Counted from the first letter of the stretch, positions 32,559 through 40,695 are shown. The stretch is DNA of 40,695 bases from Methylohalobius sp. (GCA_026415315.1 JAOAHI010000001.1:122512-163206); one strand, 5' to 3'. The notes: generated by a model from the sequence alone, not told the origin. A program made the numbers and translations.

Positions 32559-33527
32559 ATGGTTCACCACTTGGAAACTTTAACTTCTGGCCGGTTGTCC
32601 GGGCATTTACCGGTGGTATGGATAGTCGCGACTTTCTTGGTGCTTTTCTTTGCATTTTCTGCAGTCTATACGCTCGAGAGTGGCACCGTTGGAGTCTTGA
32701 GCACTTTCGGTAAATACGATCCAAAGGAGAGGCAACCGGGACTGCACCTGAAGCTGCCTTTTATCCAAAGCGTGCATGTTTTCGATGTACGCTTGCACAC
32801 GGTTAACTATAGAAGCACCGAGGACGAAGCCGACCAAAGCGGGGTGATTAACATGCCAGCGATTCAAGTGCTGGATAATAAGAATCTGCCTATAAGCGTG
32901 GAATTGACGATCCAGTACACGCCGCATCAAGATCAAGCCGCTGAAATTTTAACCCGTTACGGAGCCAATTATTTTGAAAAGCTTATCAATCCAATCGTGC
33001 GCGACGTGGTGCGCGATGTGATCGGCAAATACCAGGCTGAGAAGATTGCTGCCGACCGCACTGCTATCGCCAATGAGATTCGGGCTGATCTAGGGGAAAA
33101 GTTCCACGATCTTCCGTTTCAGTTCCACGATGTGGCCATGCGCAACATCGTCCTTCCGTCTATCGTGCTGAAAAAAATCGAGGAAGTGCAGCTCGCTAAG
33201 CAAGAGGAGCAGCGCCTGGAGATGGTGGAAAAGCAGGCCGAAAAGAATCAAAAAATCAAGACCATAGAGGCCAACACAAGACTTATTGAAGTGACTACCC
33301 AAGCCAAGGCGGAAGCTGAACGGCAAAGAATCGAAGCCGACGCTAAAGCTTATCAAATTCTTAAGGAGGCCGAAGCGGTGGCTAACGCTAACCAACTGAT
33401 CGCCAATTCTATAACTGACAAACTGATCCAGTACAAGTCTATCGAGAAGTGGAACGGTACCTATCCTGCGACCCTGATGCAAGGGGAAGGCAGAGGGTTT
33501 TTACTCCAGTTGCCCCAGGTTCGCTAA
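32559..33527 (+). CDS. SPFH/prohibitin (band 7) family membrane protein
   Basis: A 322-aa protein with one N-terminal membrane helix (VVWIVATFLVLFFAFSAVYT) and a prohibitin/SPFH domain (TVGVLSTFGKYDPKERQPGL, then IQYTPHQDQAAEIL). A long charged coiled coil follows (about 205-290, QLAKQEEQRLEMVEKQAEK). It resembles bacterial prohibitin-like proteins that form cage-like microdomains around membrane proteases such as FtsH. GAGGAGA precedes the ATG. It lies divergent from the ba3 oxidase operon and upstream of a small membrane-protein gene; no protease gene is adjacent. Confidence 0.9.
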   Translation: MVHHLETLTSGRLSGHLPVVWIVATFLVLFFAFSAVYTLESGTVGVLSTFGKYDPKERQPGLHLKLPFIQSVHVFDVRLHTVNYRSTEDEADQSGVINMPAIQVLDNKNLPISVELTIQYTPHQDQAAEILTRYGANYFEKLINPIVRDVVRDVIGKYQAEKIAADRTAIANEIRADLGEKFHDLPFQFHDVAMRNIVLPSIVLKKIEEVQLAKQEEQRLEMVEKQAEKNQKIKTIEANTRLIEVTTQAKAEAERQRIEADAKAYQILKEAEAVANANQLIANSITDKLIQYKSIEKWNGTYPATLMQGEGRGFLLQLPQVR

Positions 33528-33568
33528 GCAGGTAAATTGCTGACAGTCTCAATTATAAGAGAAGAGCT

Positions 33569-33832
33569 GTGATCGAGGGGCTATTGGCAATTGGGGTGGC
33601 AGTTTGGTTTTATCGCATAGCTGGGCAATTAGGGCGGGATCCTCTTTTATGGGCGGTGATCGGTGCCGTAGTGTTTTACGGAACAGTGCTGTTGTGGACA
33701 ATTTTTAATAAAACAGCTTTTATGGAACAGCTTCACCACCAAAGCCTAGCGCTTGGGGTTTTTGTCCATTATTTGGGCAGCGTGCTGGGACTGCTAGCAG
33801 TTTGGCTGACCCGAAAATTAGGACTTCGATGA
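33569..33832 (+). CDS. small inner-membrane protein, unknown function
   Basis: An 87-aa hydrophobic protein with two or three membrane helices (LLWAVIGAVVFYGTVLLWTI; VHYLGSVLGLLAVWL) and a basic C-terminal tail. Start is GTG at 33569 with AGAGAAGAG upstream. It follows the SPFH gene by 41 bp and overlaps the adenosyltransferase gene by 4 bp. I do not recognise a named family. A partner role to the SPFH protein is possible from position only. Confidence 0.7.
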   Translation: MIEGLLAIGVAVWFYRIAGQLGRDPLLWAVIGAVVFYGTVLLWTIFNKTAFMEQLHHQSLALGVFVHYLGSVLGLLAVWLTRKLGLR

Positions 33833-34365
33833 GAATTTATACCCGAACTGGCGATAAAGGGGAGACTACCCTTATCGGCGGGTATAGGGTGAGTAAAGCT
33901 TCGTCTCGCATTAGAGCATATGGCAGCGTAGACGAGCTCAGCTGCGTTTTGGGAATAGTGATTAGCCAGTTAGACGAACGCGAGATCAAAGATTGGCTGC
34001 TTGCGATCCAAAATGAGCTCCACATCGTTTGTGCGGATCTAGCCAACCCCGACCCCGCCCGGGTCGGCCCTAAGATCGCCGCCTCGCACGTCGTGGGGCT
34101 CGAGCACCTCTGCGACCGGATCGATGCTGGGCTTCCCAAGCTCAAGGAGTTTATCCTGCCAGGCGGAGCCTTTGCTGCGAGCTTGCTTCACTTCGCTCGT
34201 GCGGTGGCGCGCCGGGCCGAGCGGGAGACAGTGGCGCTGGCGGCTGAGGAAGAGATTAATCCGGAAGTGATCCGGTATCTGAACCGGCTGTCTGATCTGC
34301 TTTTCTTGCTCGCGCGCCTGATCAATCACCGGACGGGAGTAGTCGAGAGGCATCCTAAGTATTGA
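33829..34365 (+). CDS. PduO-type ATP:cob(I)alamin adenosyltransferase
   Basis: A 178-aa enzyme that transfers the 5'-deoxyadenosyl group of ATP to cob(I)alamin. The N-terminal ATP-binding motif [14 protein letters not shown] is clear, followed by [16 protein letters not shown], and the C-terminal half has FILPGG and [12 protein letters not shown] with the residues of the ATP/cobalamin site. The length fits the PduO/MMAB family. Start ATG at 33829 overlaps the membrane-protein stop by 4 bp (ATGA); a longer frame to 33802 is not needed. No other cobalamin gene is in the window, so adenosylcobalamin-dependent enzymes must be elsewhere. Confidence 0.92.
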   Translation: MRIYTRTGDKGETTLIGGYRVSKASSRIRAYGSVDELSCVLGIVISQLDEREIKDWLLAIQNELHIVCADLANPDPARVGPKIAASHVVGLEHLCDRIDAGLPKLKEFILPGGAFAASLLHFARAVARRAERETVALAAEEEINPEVIRYLNRLSDLLFLLARLINHRTGVVERHPKY

Positions 34366-34441
34366 AAAAGCTCTGATTTGCCCTAACAGGCAGATTTCAG
34401 TAAGCTTTACCTACCTAAACACTGGGAAAAGGAGCAGTTAT

Positions 34442-35020
34442 ATGAAACATGAACTTCCGCCTTTGCCTTATGCTATGGATGCTCTAGAACCTTATGTTTC
34501 GAAGGAGACCTTAGAGTATCATTACGGTAAGCACCACAAGGCGTATGTTGACAACTTAAACAATCTGATTCCAGGGACGGAATTCGAGAACCTGACTCTG
34601 GAAGAAATCGTCCTCAAAGCATCTGGTCCCATTTTCAATAATGCTGCTCAGGTATGGAACCATACTTTCTATTGGAACAGCTTGTCTCCAAAAGGGGGTG
34701 GAGAGCCAGACGGTAAGCTTGCTGACTTAATCCAGCGCGATTTTGGCTCGTTTGGGGCTTTCAAGGAGGCCTTTTCCAAGGCAGCAGTCACCTTGTTCGG
34801 CTCCGGCTGGGCGTGGCTGGTTAAAAGCGGTGACAAGTTAGAGATTGTTCAGACCCAAAACGCTGGCAATCCTATGACGACTGGCAAGAAGCCACTTTTG
34901 ACCTGCGATGTATGGGAGCATGCCTACTATATCGATTACCGCAATGCCCGCCCCAAATACGTGGAGAATTTTTGGAATCTGGTTAATTGGGATTTCGCCC
35001 AACAAAATCTTGGCGATTAG
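34442..35020 (+). CDS. sodB: iron superoxide dismutase
   Basis: A 192-aa Fe/Mn-family superoxide dismutase, of cytosolic type (no signal peptide). Metal ligands are His27, His74, Asp156 and His160 ([11 protein letters not shown]). Gln70 in [10 protein letters not shown] is the second-sphere residue typical of iron enzymes. AAAGGAG precedes the ATG. It stands alone with a terminator at 35053-35084 and a 76-bp upstream gap with no clear promoter pair. The name SodB follows from the iron-type residues. Confidence 0.95.
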   Translation: MKHELPPLPYAMDALEPYVSKETLEYHYGKHHKAYVDNLNNLIPGTEFENLTLEEIVLKASGPIFNNAAQVWNHTFYWNSLSPKGGGEPDGKLADLIQRDFGSFGAFKEAFSKAAVTLFGSGWAWLVKSGDKLEIVQTQNAGNPMTTGKKPLLTCDVWEHAYYIDYRNARPKYVENFWNLVNWDFAQQNLGD

Positions 35021-35052
35021 TCTTCGTTCATTGAAATGCGCATTTTTTACGA

Positions 35053-35084
35053 GGGGGCGCGCTGCATCGCGCCCCTGTTTTTTT
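35053..35084 (+). terminator. Rho-independent terminator of sodB
   Basis: An 8-bp stem GGGGCGCG/CGCGCCCC with loop CTGCAT is followed by GTTTTTTT. It ends sodB transcription. A further 12-bp palindrome AAATGCGCATTT at 35034-35045 precedes it. The stem resembles the GTAGGGGC-type palindromes found at 17479 and 19540. Confidence 0.9.
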
Positions 35085-35154
35085 AGGTTGCAATCCGAGC
35101 GAAGTCTTCTATGGTTAAAGAGGTAATTGGATTTTGCGTACTGCAGGGGTAAGT

Positions 35155-35526
35155 ATGAAAAATTGGCTGAGAGCAGTCCTTCTGCTTGGAGTTTTGGGAG
35201 CCATGATGGGAGCTATAGCGCAGGAAGAGAGCTATGATGTTAAAGCCCGAAGGAAGTTGGGAATCGGTCTGGGTAATATAGTAAGCAGCTGGCTGGAGAT
35301 CCCTAAGACCATGATTAACACTTACAACCAAACCAATTTTTGGTTCGGTATCAGCGGCGGGCTTCTTAAAGGACTGGTAAACACTGGTGGGCGAGTTTTA
35401 ACCGGTACCCTGGACGTATTGACCTTTTACGTTCCTACGCAACCGGTACCGCAGCCAGCTTTGGTGTGGGAGGATTTTGACGCGGACACCCATTATGGAC
35501 AGGCATTTCGACTCGATACTAAATGA
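35155..35526 (+). CDS. exosortase system-associated protein, TIGR04073 family
   Basis: A 123-aa exported protein: signal peptide MKNWLRAVLLLGVLGAMMGA, then RKLGIGLGNIVSSWLEIPKT, GGLLKGLVNTGGRVLTGTLD and PQPALVWEDFDADTHYGQ, the hallmarks of TIGR04073. The family is common in genomes with an exosortase/PEP-CTERM system, though its function is unknown. ATG at 35155 is chosen because it begins the signal peptide; TTG at 35134 would add seven residues. TTGCAA and TATGGT 16 bp apart at 35088-35115 could be its promoter. Confidence 0.8.
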   Translation: MKNWLRAVLLLGVLGAMMGAIAQEESYDVKARRKLGIGLGNIVSSWLEIPKTMINTYNQTNFWFGISGGLLKGLVNTGGRVLTGTLDVLTFYVPTQPVPQPALVWEDFDADTHYGQAFRLDTK

Positions 35527-35576
35527 GAGTAAGCAGTAGCCTGAACAAATACCCCTAGGATGGGGGCAAATCAAAT

Positions 35577-36434
35577 TTAAGCTAAGGCATCCAGCGCAGC
35601 GATGTCCTCAGGAGCTAAGCGGATTTCCATGGCTTTGAGGCTGTCTTCGATGCTGGAGGGTTTGCTCGCCCCAGGAATGGGTAAAATATATTCCCCCTTG
35701 GCCAGCAGCCACGCTAGGGCGAGAGCATAAGGAGAAGTTCTATATCTGCTTGCCAGTTGGTTAAGCAAAGGGTGGGCTTTAAGCCGTTTGTGGCCGTGAT
35801 GGCCGCCTACTGGGCTGTGAGGGATATAGGTGATTTGGTGCTTTTGGCAAAAAGCAACCAGGCCGCTTTGAAAGTCCCATTGCTCAAGCACGTTGCAGCG
35901 GTTTTGGACTGAGACGACGGCGGCCTTCTCCAAGGCGCGCTCAAGCTGGCTCTGGTTGACATTGGAAAGCCCAAGGTAGCGGATTTTGCCCTCTCCCTGT
36001 AGGTCAATTAGGGCATCTAAGCTGGCCTCAAGTCCGACTTTGGGATCCACAGCATGGAGTTGGTATAAGGTGATGCAATCGGTATCCAGAGCTTTGAGGC
36101 TTTGTTCTACCGATTGGCGTAAGAACTCCGGACGGCCATCGACTATCCAATCGCCGCGCGGTCGCTTAAGCCCTCCTTTAGTTGCGACGATCACTTCCGC
36201 GCTTTTACCTAGCCGTTTCAGCACCTTGGCGATCAGCCGTTCGTTGTGACCTAAGTCGCTGTCGTCCAAGCAATAAACGTTGGCGGTGTCGATGAAGTTG
36301 CCACCGTGATCGAGGAAGGTTTTGATCACCTGGAAGGCCTGTTCCTCATCCGGGCGGCCAGCCAAGGAGAGCGGCATAGCCCCTAATCCTATCGCCGTAA
36401 CTTCAATGCCCGTGGTGCCAAGTTGGCAGCGCAT
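35577..36434 (-). CDS. aldo/keto reductase
   Basis: A 285-aa NADPH-dependent oxidoreductase of the aldo/keto reductase family, cytosolic. The catalytic tetrad is Asp49 (NFIDTANVY), Tyr54, Lys86 (VIVATKGG) and His127 (LYQLHAVD). Later IRYLGLSNVNQSQLERAL and the NADPH-binding IPGASKPSSIEDSLKA are typical. ATG at 36434 is chosen because AGGAGGT lies 6 bp upstream; a start at 36467 adds 11 residues. Physiological substrate unknown. It lies downstream of the small ORF at 36467 on the same strand. Confidence 0.92.
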   Translation of the reverse strand: MRCQLGTTGIEVTAIGLGAMPLSLAGRPDEEQAFQVIKTFLDHGGNFIDTANVYCLDDSDLGHNERLIAKVLKRLGKSAEVIVATKGGLKRPRGDWIVDGRPEFLRQSVEQSLKALDTDCITLYQLHAVDPKVGLEASLDALIDLQGEGKIRYLGLSNVNQSQLERALEKAAVVSVQNRCNVLEQWDFQSGLVAFCQKHQITYIPHSPVGGHHGHKRLKAHPLLNQLASRYRTSPYALALAWLLAKGEYILPIPGASKPSSIEDSLKAMEIRLAPEDIAALDALA

Positions 36435-36466
36435 GATTACCTCCTGCCCCGCTTTGTGATTTCCCA

Positions 36467-36592
36467 TTAGACACGCCTAAACCTTTTGGTTGTCAGATAG
36501 TTGAACTCCACGATTTCTCTTACCAGGCGGCGCTTTTCCTCGAAGATACCTAGAAGATTGTGCTGCTCTTTGGCCTCAACGGCCACTTCCAT
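36467..36592 (-). CDS. short charged helical ORF, possible gene remnant
   Basis: A 41-aa frame (MEVAVEAKEQHNLLGIFEEK...RRV) ending in TAA just before the aldo/keto reductase leader. The frame stays open upstream of the ATG through RGSIGTTKSKVLRKAIAL and into the 27-bp tandem repeat, with no start codon there, so the ORF may be the tail of a truncated gene. It is amphipathic, highly charged and lacks any motif that I know. It could also be a genuine small protein. Confidence 0.3.
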   Translation of the reverse strand: MEVAVEAKEQHNLLGIFEEKRRLVREIVEFNYLTTKRFRRV

Positions 36593-36645
36593 GAGTGCAA
36601 TGGCTTTGCGAAGGACCTTGCTTTTAGTAGTGCCTATCGAACCTC

Positions 36646-36699
36646 TGTATGCGCAATTATCACGTAATATTTTGTATGCGCAATTATTGCGTAATATTT
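36646..36699. repeat. two tandem 27-bp repeats with internal dyad
   Basis: Copy 1 (36646-36672) and copy 2 (36673-36699) begin TGTATGCGCAATTAT and end CGTAATATTT; they differ at two adjacent bases. Copy 2 contains the dyad CGCAAT-T-ATTGCG. On the minus strand they lie just upstream of the small ORF at 36467. They may be repressor sites or the trace of a slippage event. Confidence 0.85.
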
Positions 36700-36736
36700 A
36701 AGCATGAACGATTCGTCCTTCAAGCATCGTGGAGAG

Positions 36737-38317
36737 CTACAGGAATACCTGGTAGTCCGCCTGAGGAAAGAGGTTGTCCATCGACTCCAAAGCGATCAGG
36801 ATTTCTTCATCGATAGTCTCTTTTTCGATCATTTGGGCCAGGGCAAAAAACCGAGCCACATGGTCTTTGACGCGACGTATGGCGTATTGGGTTGAGGTTT
36901 CATTGTTGATGATAAATGGCCAGTCTGAACTCTGGGCTAAAAGCAGCTCCCGCAGAGCTTGATTAAGTGCCCGCCAAATCAAGGGATTTTTTGGCTTTTG
37001 CCGATAGCGTTGAGCTAGTTTCTCCATCCGGGCCGCGCATTCATAAAGCAGAGGATAGATCCAGTCGGTCTTGCCGTTCAGCCAACCCTCGAAATAGCCT
37101 TTATGCCCCCAAGTAGAAGTGGCCGGAACTCCTACTTGGTGAACGGGGTGGCGATCCAAATACTCAGACAGCGTAATAAGCTCTAGCGTATCCTGGTCAA
37201 AGGCGGCCTTGCGAATGACAAAATCTAACCACTTTGGCCCTTCGAACCACCAATGGCCGAACAATTCGGCATCGAAGGGGGCAACTACAATCGGCGCCAC
37301 TTCCATCGTCGAGGCTAGATACTCAATGTGAGAGACCCGTTGATAAAGAAACTCACCGGCGTGTTGGGCTGCTCGCTCCTTGGCTACCTCAGGATGATAA
37401 GGCTCTTTCCACGCGGTCGGGCCAGTGATCCGGTAATACTTGATCCCGGTGTCTACCCGCACGCCGTCGGCAATATACGGGTGGATGTAATCAAGTTCAA
37501 AGTCGTGGCCGATATCGCGATAAAACTCGCGATAGTCGGGATGCCCAGGAAAACCCTCGCGGGCCGACCAGACTTGCTTGGCACTGCCTTGGTCGCGACC
37601 GAAGGCCGCCACCCCACAGGGAGTGTACAGCGGGGCATAAACACCGTAAAAAGGGGTGGTGCTGGCGTGTTCTATGCCATGGGATTCCATGATGAAAAAG
37701 CGTATTCCCTCACGCCCCAGAATCTCCTCCAAGCCGGGATAATAACCACACTCTGGAAGCCATAAGCCGGCGGGGCGAAAATCAAAGACGCTCTGGAAGT
37801 ACTCCAAGCCGGTTTTAATTTGGGCGATGACCGCTTTAGGTTGAGGCGAGAGCAAAGGTAAAAGGCCATGGGTTGCAGCGGTCGTGATCAATTCAAGCGC
37901 GCCCATAGCGTGCAATCTTTTAAAGACCAAAGCCAGTCTGCCGCCGCAGCGTTCAAAAACCGCCTGCGTCTCTCTAAACAGGTTATGGTAGGTGCCGGCT
38001 AAGTAGTGGAAATGCGGTTCGTTTTGAGTGCGAGCCAGCTCCCTCTCGCTCAGCTCGATCAGCTTGCTAAGATGGAGTGCGTAGCGCTCCATCAGCAGGG
38101 TATCTTCTAGCATTGCAAGCAGGCTGGGCGAGATCGACAGAGTCAGTTTACCCGTCACCCGCTCTTCCTGTAGGCGGTCGAAGATTTTGATCAAGGGAAT
38201 GTAGGTCTCGGTGATCGCCTCGAACAACCACCGCTCCTCTAGAAATTGATCGTACTCGGGGTGGCGTACATATGGCAGGTGGGCGTGGAGGACAAACGCG
38301 AGATATCCTTTAGCCAT
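36737..38317 (-). CDS. glycoside hydrolase family 57 (1,4-alpha-glucan branching enzyme type)
   Basis: A 526-aa GH57 enzyme. The N-terminal LHAHLPYVRHPE (His11, His13) opens the (beta/alpha)7 barrel. The nucleophile is Glu189 in GLWLPECGYYPG and the acid/base Asp349 in VVAPFDAELFGHWW, spaced as in the known GH57 branching enzymes (about 160 residues). The helical C-terminal domain (about 420-526) is also present. It would make alpha-1,6 branches in an alpha-glucan. It overlaps the glycosyltransferase gene by 8 bp, so both act in one pathway, probably glycogen or a related storage glucan. Confidence 0.9.
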   Translation of the reverse strand: MAKGYLAFVLHAHLPYVRHPEYDQFLEERWLFEAITETYIPLIKIFDRLQEERVTGKLTLSISPSLLAMLEDTLLMERYALHLSKLIELSERELARTQNEPHFHYLAGTYHNLFRETQAVFERCGGRLALVFKRLHAMGALELITTAATHGLLPLLSPQPKAVIAQIKTGLEYFQSVFDFRPAGLWLPECGYYPGLEEILGREGIRFFIMESHGIEHASTTPFYGVYAPLYTPCGVAAFGRDQGSAKQVWSAREGFPGHPDYREFYRDIGHDFELDYIHPYIADGVRVDTGIKYYRITGPTAWKEPYHPEVAKERAAQHAGEFLYQRVSHIEYLASTMEVAPIVVAPFDAELFGHWWFEGPKWLDFVIRKAAFDQDTLELITLSEYLDRHPVHQVGVPATSTWGHKGYFEGWLNGKTDWIYPLLYECAARMEKLAQRYRQKPKNPLIWRALNQALRELLLAQSSDWPFIINNETSTQYAIRRVKDHVARFFALAQMIEKETIDEEILIALESMDNLFPQADYQVFL

Positions 38318-39986
38318 AGGTATTTCCTATATTTTTGAAGGCAATCGCATAGTGCATATAGTGCTGAGCTACGATGTTGGCTAATGAAATTTCTTTGTCT
38401 GCTCTTTTCCTAGCAGCTATGCGCGTTAGGTTGCCTTGCGGAGAATTGTGCAAAAGCTCCTGGATTCCCCAGATGAGGGAGCCTGGATTGTCGTAAGTAA
38501 GCAGTCCGTTCTGTCCATGGACGATGCAACGGATGCCTGCTTGATGCGTGGTGAGCACTGGTTTCCCAGCATCGATGGCCATTTGCGCTAGCCCCTCATC
38601 CTGCCAGGTGCGTGCTGGAATTACCACAAAATCGACCGCTGCGAGCAGGGAGGAAAAAGTTCTGCTGGGGACATCGCCCAGAAACCTCACACGCTGGCCG
38701 ATCCCACTATGCCAGGCGCGGGCCTCCAGTTCCCCTTTAAGGGGACCGTCGCCAGCGAACACAAATTGTAGTTGGGGATGCCGATGGCACACATAAATCA
38801 GCGCTTCCAGCAACAGATCGGCACCGGCAGCATGACAAACCTCACCTGCAAATAACCCTAAAGGTGTATCTGGGTTAAGACCGAGGCCAACTTTGACTTG
38901 GGCCGGGTTAATAGTCTCTTCATGAGTTTTTTCGAGCAGCGGGTCCTGGATGATTACAACTTTATCCGGGGCAGCTTCGTACAAGTTGATTACCTGTTGA
39001 CGGGTGGAAGAATGAGGGGTAATAACCAGACAAGCTTTTTGGACTACTCTCCTCTCCCAGGCGCACACCGTTTCCGAGACGTGGTTGGTTTCAAAGCCGT
39101 GAGTCCGTTCATGTTCAGTCGAGTGAAGTGAGAGCACAAGGGGTAGATGCAGTTGCTCTGCTGCTTCCAGTGCACACGCCGCAGAATACCAGTCATGGCA
39201 GTGGATTAAGGTCGAGGGATTCTCTCTTTGGACGGCGGCCAAGCCTTCGATTAAGCTTTTGGCGAAGGTTGCCATTTTGTCGATCAGAGCTTTGCTCTCA
39301 AATCGGTCGGTTGCTTCCAGACACAGGGGAAACAGGTAAGGCTGTCCGCCGAGCTTAGCTATTCCTTGGGTAAGGCTGTTGCGGATGAAAGATCTTAACG
39401 GGCTAGCCGGTGGCTGATCAAAGTCGGTAAACACTAAGGCGATAGCAAGCGTTTTCAAAGTTTTTATTTCGACCAGCGCTTGGTGCATTTTTTCAAAGAT
39501 CTTGGCGTCGAAGACGTTCTCTACCGGAAACACCCTCTGTAAGGCCCCGCTCACGAACAGTCCCATAGTCTGGTAATTGCCAGCCGGCCGATCGCGCTCA
39601 AAGAATACAGGGCTGGAGCGAACCAAACTGACAAAGCAGCCAGAACTTGAGCGCAGTCCAAGTTCAGCAAGGTAGTTCCGGCTGGGCTGGGGAAGGTCAA
39701 AATAATAATTACCCGCACGGCTTCCCACTTCGATGTCGAAGAAACTATGGGCATTGGTCCCGTCGAATAAGATATCGGAGACGTCGTAAACGCGGACTAC
39801 TAAAGATGCGTGGGGCAAACCTTCCTTTGCCATGGCTGCCTTGACTGACTTCTCCTGAATGTGCCAATGCACTAGACCCAGTCGTGGGGTGACCATGGCC
39901 AACGCGATATACTCTATCGAAAGCTCAGTTGGATAATGTTGGCCAATTTCCCACGCGATCTCTCTGAGGCGTTGTTGCGAAAGCAT
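38310..39986 (-). CDS. DUF4912-glycosyltransferase family 4 fusion
   Basis: A 558-aa protein. The first 140 residues form a DUF4912-like domain (VVRVYDVSDILFDGTNAHSF, then YLAELGLRSSSGCFVSLVRS), and about 160-545 is a GT-B glycosyltransferase of family GT4 with LIHCHDWYSA, TEHERTHGF and the donor-site region DEGLAQMAIDAG. The EX7E motif reads Glu464 to Asp472, a conservative change. It probably elongates an alpha-glucan that the GH57 enzyme branches. AAGGATAATAATC precedes the ATG. It starts 26 bp downstream of the nuclease-like gene, with no clear promoter of its own. Confidence 0.82.
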   Translation of the reverse strand: MLSQQRLREIAWEIGQHYPTELSIEYIALAMVTPRLGLVHWHIQEKSVKAAMAKEGLPHASLVVRVYDVSDILFDGTNAHSFFDIEVGSRAGNYYFDLPQPSRNYLAELGLRSSSGCFVSLVRSSPVFFERDRPAGNYQTMGLFVSGALQRVFPVENVFDAKIFEKMHQALVEIKTLKTLAIALVFTDFDQPPASPLRSFIRNSLTQGIAKLGGQPYLFPLCLEATDRFESKALIDKMATFAKSLIEGLAAVQRENPSTLIHCHDWYSAACALEAAEQLHLPLVLSLHSTEHERTHGFETNHVSETVCAWERRVVQKACLVITPHSSTRQQVINLYEAAPDKVVIIQDPLLEKTHEETINPAQVKVGLGLNPDTPLGLFAGEVCHAAGADLLLEALIYVCHRHPQLQFVFAGDGPLKGELEARAWHSGIGQRVRFLGDVPSRTFSSLLAAVDFVVIPARTWQDEGLAQMAIDAGKPVLTTHQAGIRCIVHGQNGLLTYDNPGSLIWGIQELLHNSPQGNLTRIAARKRADKEISLANIVAQHYMHYAIAFKNIGNTYG

Positions 39987-40012
39987 GATTATTATCCTTA
40001 AATAAATGGTTT

Positions 40013-40504
40013 TTAACGATCCTCAGGGCCAAGAGCTCGATCGACTGGCAGACTCCAGACCCCTAAATTGCGCTGGCGTGCTATTTTCTCCAAAACGTGG
40101 TATTCAAAAGGAGCATCGGGAAGAGCCGCAGCCCAACCTTGGGTTAATAGGTAAGCTGCTAAGTCTTCGCCCTCGCGGAAGGGGCTGTAATTTACCCTAC
40201 AAATAGCGTTTAGGCTGCTATCTTCGTTTTGACTCATAACTTGGCAACGAACAAAGCCGGAAATTTTGATCTCTAACGCTAAGGCAGGTCGTGATTTGCA
40301 TACGGTGGGCCTAAAAAACGTAAGACAAGCTGGATCGGTTGAGGGAAGAATGGGAATGTAAATGCCAAACAAATGAATAGTGTGACCTTTTATTCTCAGG
40401 CTTGCGTCATCCTGAACAATGGCATACCCTGCAAATTCCTGCGCATGGGAACCCAACGAGGCGCCAGCAAGAGCGCACGCTAATATTTTATTTATCGTTT
40501 CCAT
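40013..40504 (-). CDS. exported SNase-like OB-fold protein, probably catalytically inactive
   Basis: A 163-aa protein with signal peptide METINKILACALAGASLGSHA. The mature part has the micrococcal-nuclease style strands LRIKGHTIHLFGIYIP and the end RQRNLGVWSLP. In active members the second strand reads RLxGIDAPE; here Arg is His, Asp is Tyr and Glu is missing, so nuclease activity is doubtful. The start at 40504 is chosen because it begins the signal peptide; ATG at 40516 or further upstream would add residues that hide it. A Cys pair (ACLTFFRPTVC) may form a disulfide. Function unknown; it may bind nucleic acid or protein outside the membrane. Confidence 0.6.
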   Translation of the reverse strand: METINKILACALAGASLGSHAQEFAGYAIVQDDASLRIKGHTIHLFGIYIPILPSTDPACLTFFRPTVCKSRPALALEIKISGFVRCQVMSQNEDSSLNAICRVNYSPFREGEDLAAYLLTQGWAAALPDAPFEYHVLEKIARQRNLGVWSLPVDRALGPEDR

Positions 40505-40624
40505 TCGCCTGAACATGACAAATCTTAAATTAAGCTTCCGATTATGGCCTATCCGATGTGCTCTCTCCGCATCTACGATAGGGTTCACTTTTCTATTTTG
40601 TCGGGAGCTAGAGTTTACAACCTC

Positions 40625-40652
40625 TTGACAACTTAGGGGAGCTTGTTAGACT
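40625..40652 (+). promoter_or_regulatory. candidate promoter reading out of the window
   Basis: TTGACA (40625-40630) and TAGACT (40647-40652) are 16 bp apart. Downstream sequence (40653-40695) is G-rich and shows no reading frame or RNA that I can identify before the window ends. The stretch 40505-40695 has no other supported feature. Confidence 0.25.
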
Positions 40653-40695
40653 TTGGGGTACCGCAGGGAGGTGGGGGTGCCCTAGGTATAGGGTG

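Overview
The window is gene-dense DNA of about 55-58% GC by eye, from an aerobic Gram-negative bacterium, most likely a proteobacterium and probably a gammaproteobacterium. This rests on a TolC-type RND efflux system, a TIGR04073 exosortase-associated protein, Fe-SOD, cytochrome c4 and Fur boxes. A ba3-type oxidase and a GH57 branching enzyme would suit a thermophilic or microaerobic lifestyle. The genus cannot be read from the sequence.

Layout. 1-2485: end of an alpha/beta hydrolase, then a minus-strand pair (bacterial ceramide synthase-like GNAT protein and NTP transferase). 2531-8667: a divergent, tightly overlapping plus-strand operon: fatty acyl-AMP ligase, SDR reductase, ACP, serine palmitoyltransferase-like enzyme and MsbA-like exporter. 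Together these look like a complete bacterial sphingolipid (ceramide) locus. 8659-14274 (minus): RND pump, adaptor and TolC-like channel. 14348-17632 (minus): NtrC-type sigma54 activator, histidine kinase and DUF2490 outer-membrane protein. 17640-27225 (minus): a compact operon of SulP transporter, free STAS protein and six hydrogenase-4/complex I-like subunits (HyfB, C, E, F, G, I) that lacks NiFe ligands and the ferredoxin-like subunit: an Ehr-type complex. Its leader carries a near-consensus sigma54 promoter with two tandem dyads in enhancer position, and the sigma54 activator lies at the far end of the same gene train.

27378-28998 (plus): two Fur-box promoters, one driving a two-domain multicopper oxidase and one driving two small unknown genes. 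29144-32427: cytochrome c, diheme cytochrome c4 and a ba3-type oxidase operon including a 49-aa subunit IIa gene. 32559-35526 (plus): SPFH protein, small membrane protein, PduO-type cobalamin adenosyltransferase, sodB and TIGR04073 protein. 35577-40504 (minus): aldo/keto reductase, a small ORF beside a 27-bp tandem repeat, GH57 branching enzyme, DUF4912-GT4 glycosyltransferase and a degenerate nuclease-like protein.

The strongest candidates for something undescribed are the SulP/STAS/Ehr operon with its inferred sigma54 control (possibly an ion-gradient-driven bicarbonate or other anion uptake machine), the ceramide locus with its own exporter, and short GTA(A/G)GGGC-type palindromes sitting in frame inside two genes. 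No CRISPR array, tRNA, rRNA or intact insertion sequence was seen, and no gene-free stretch exceeds 300 bases.
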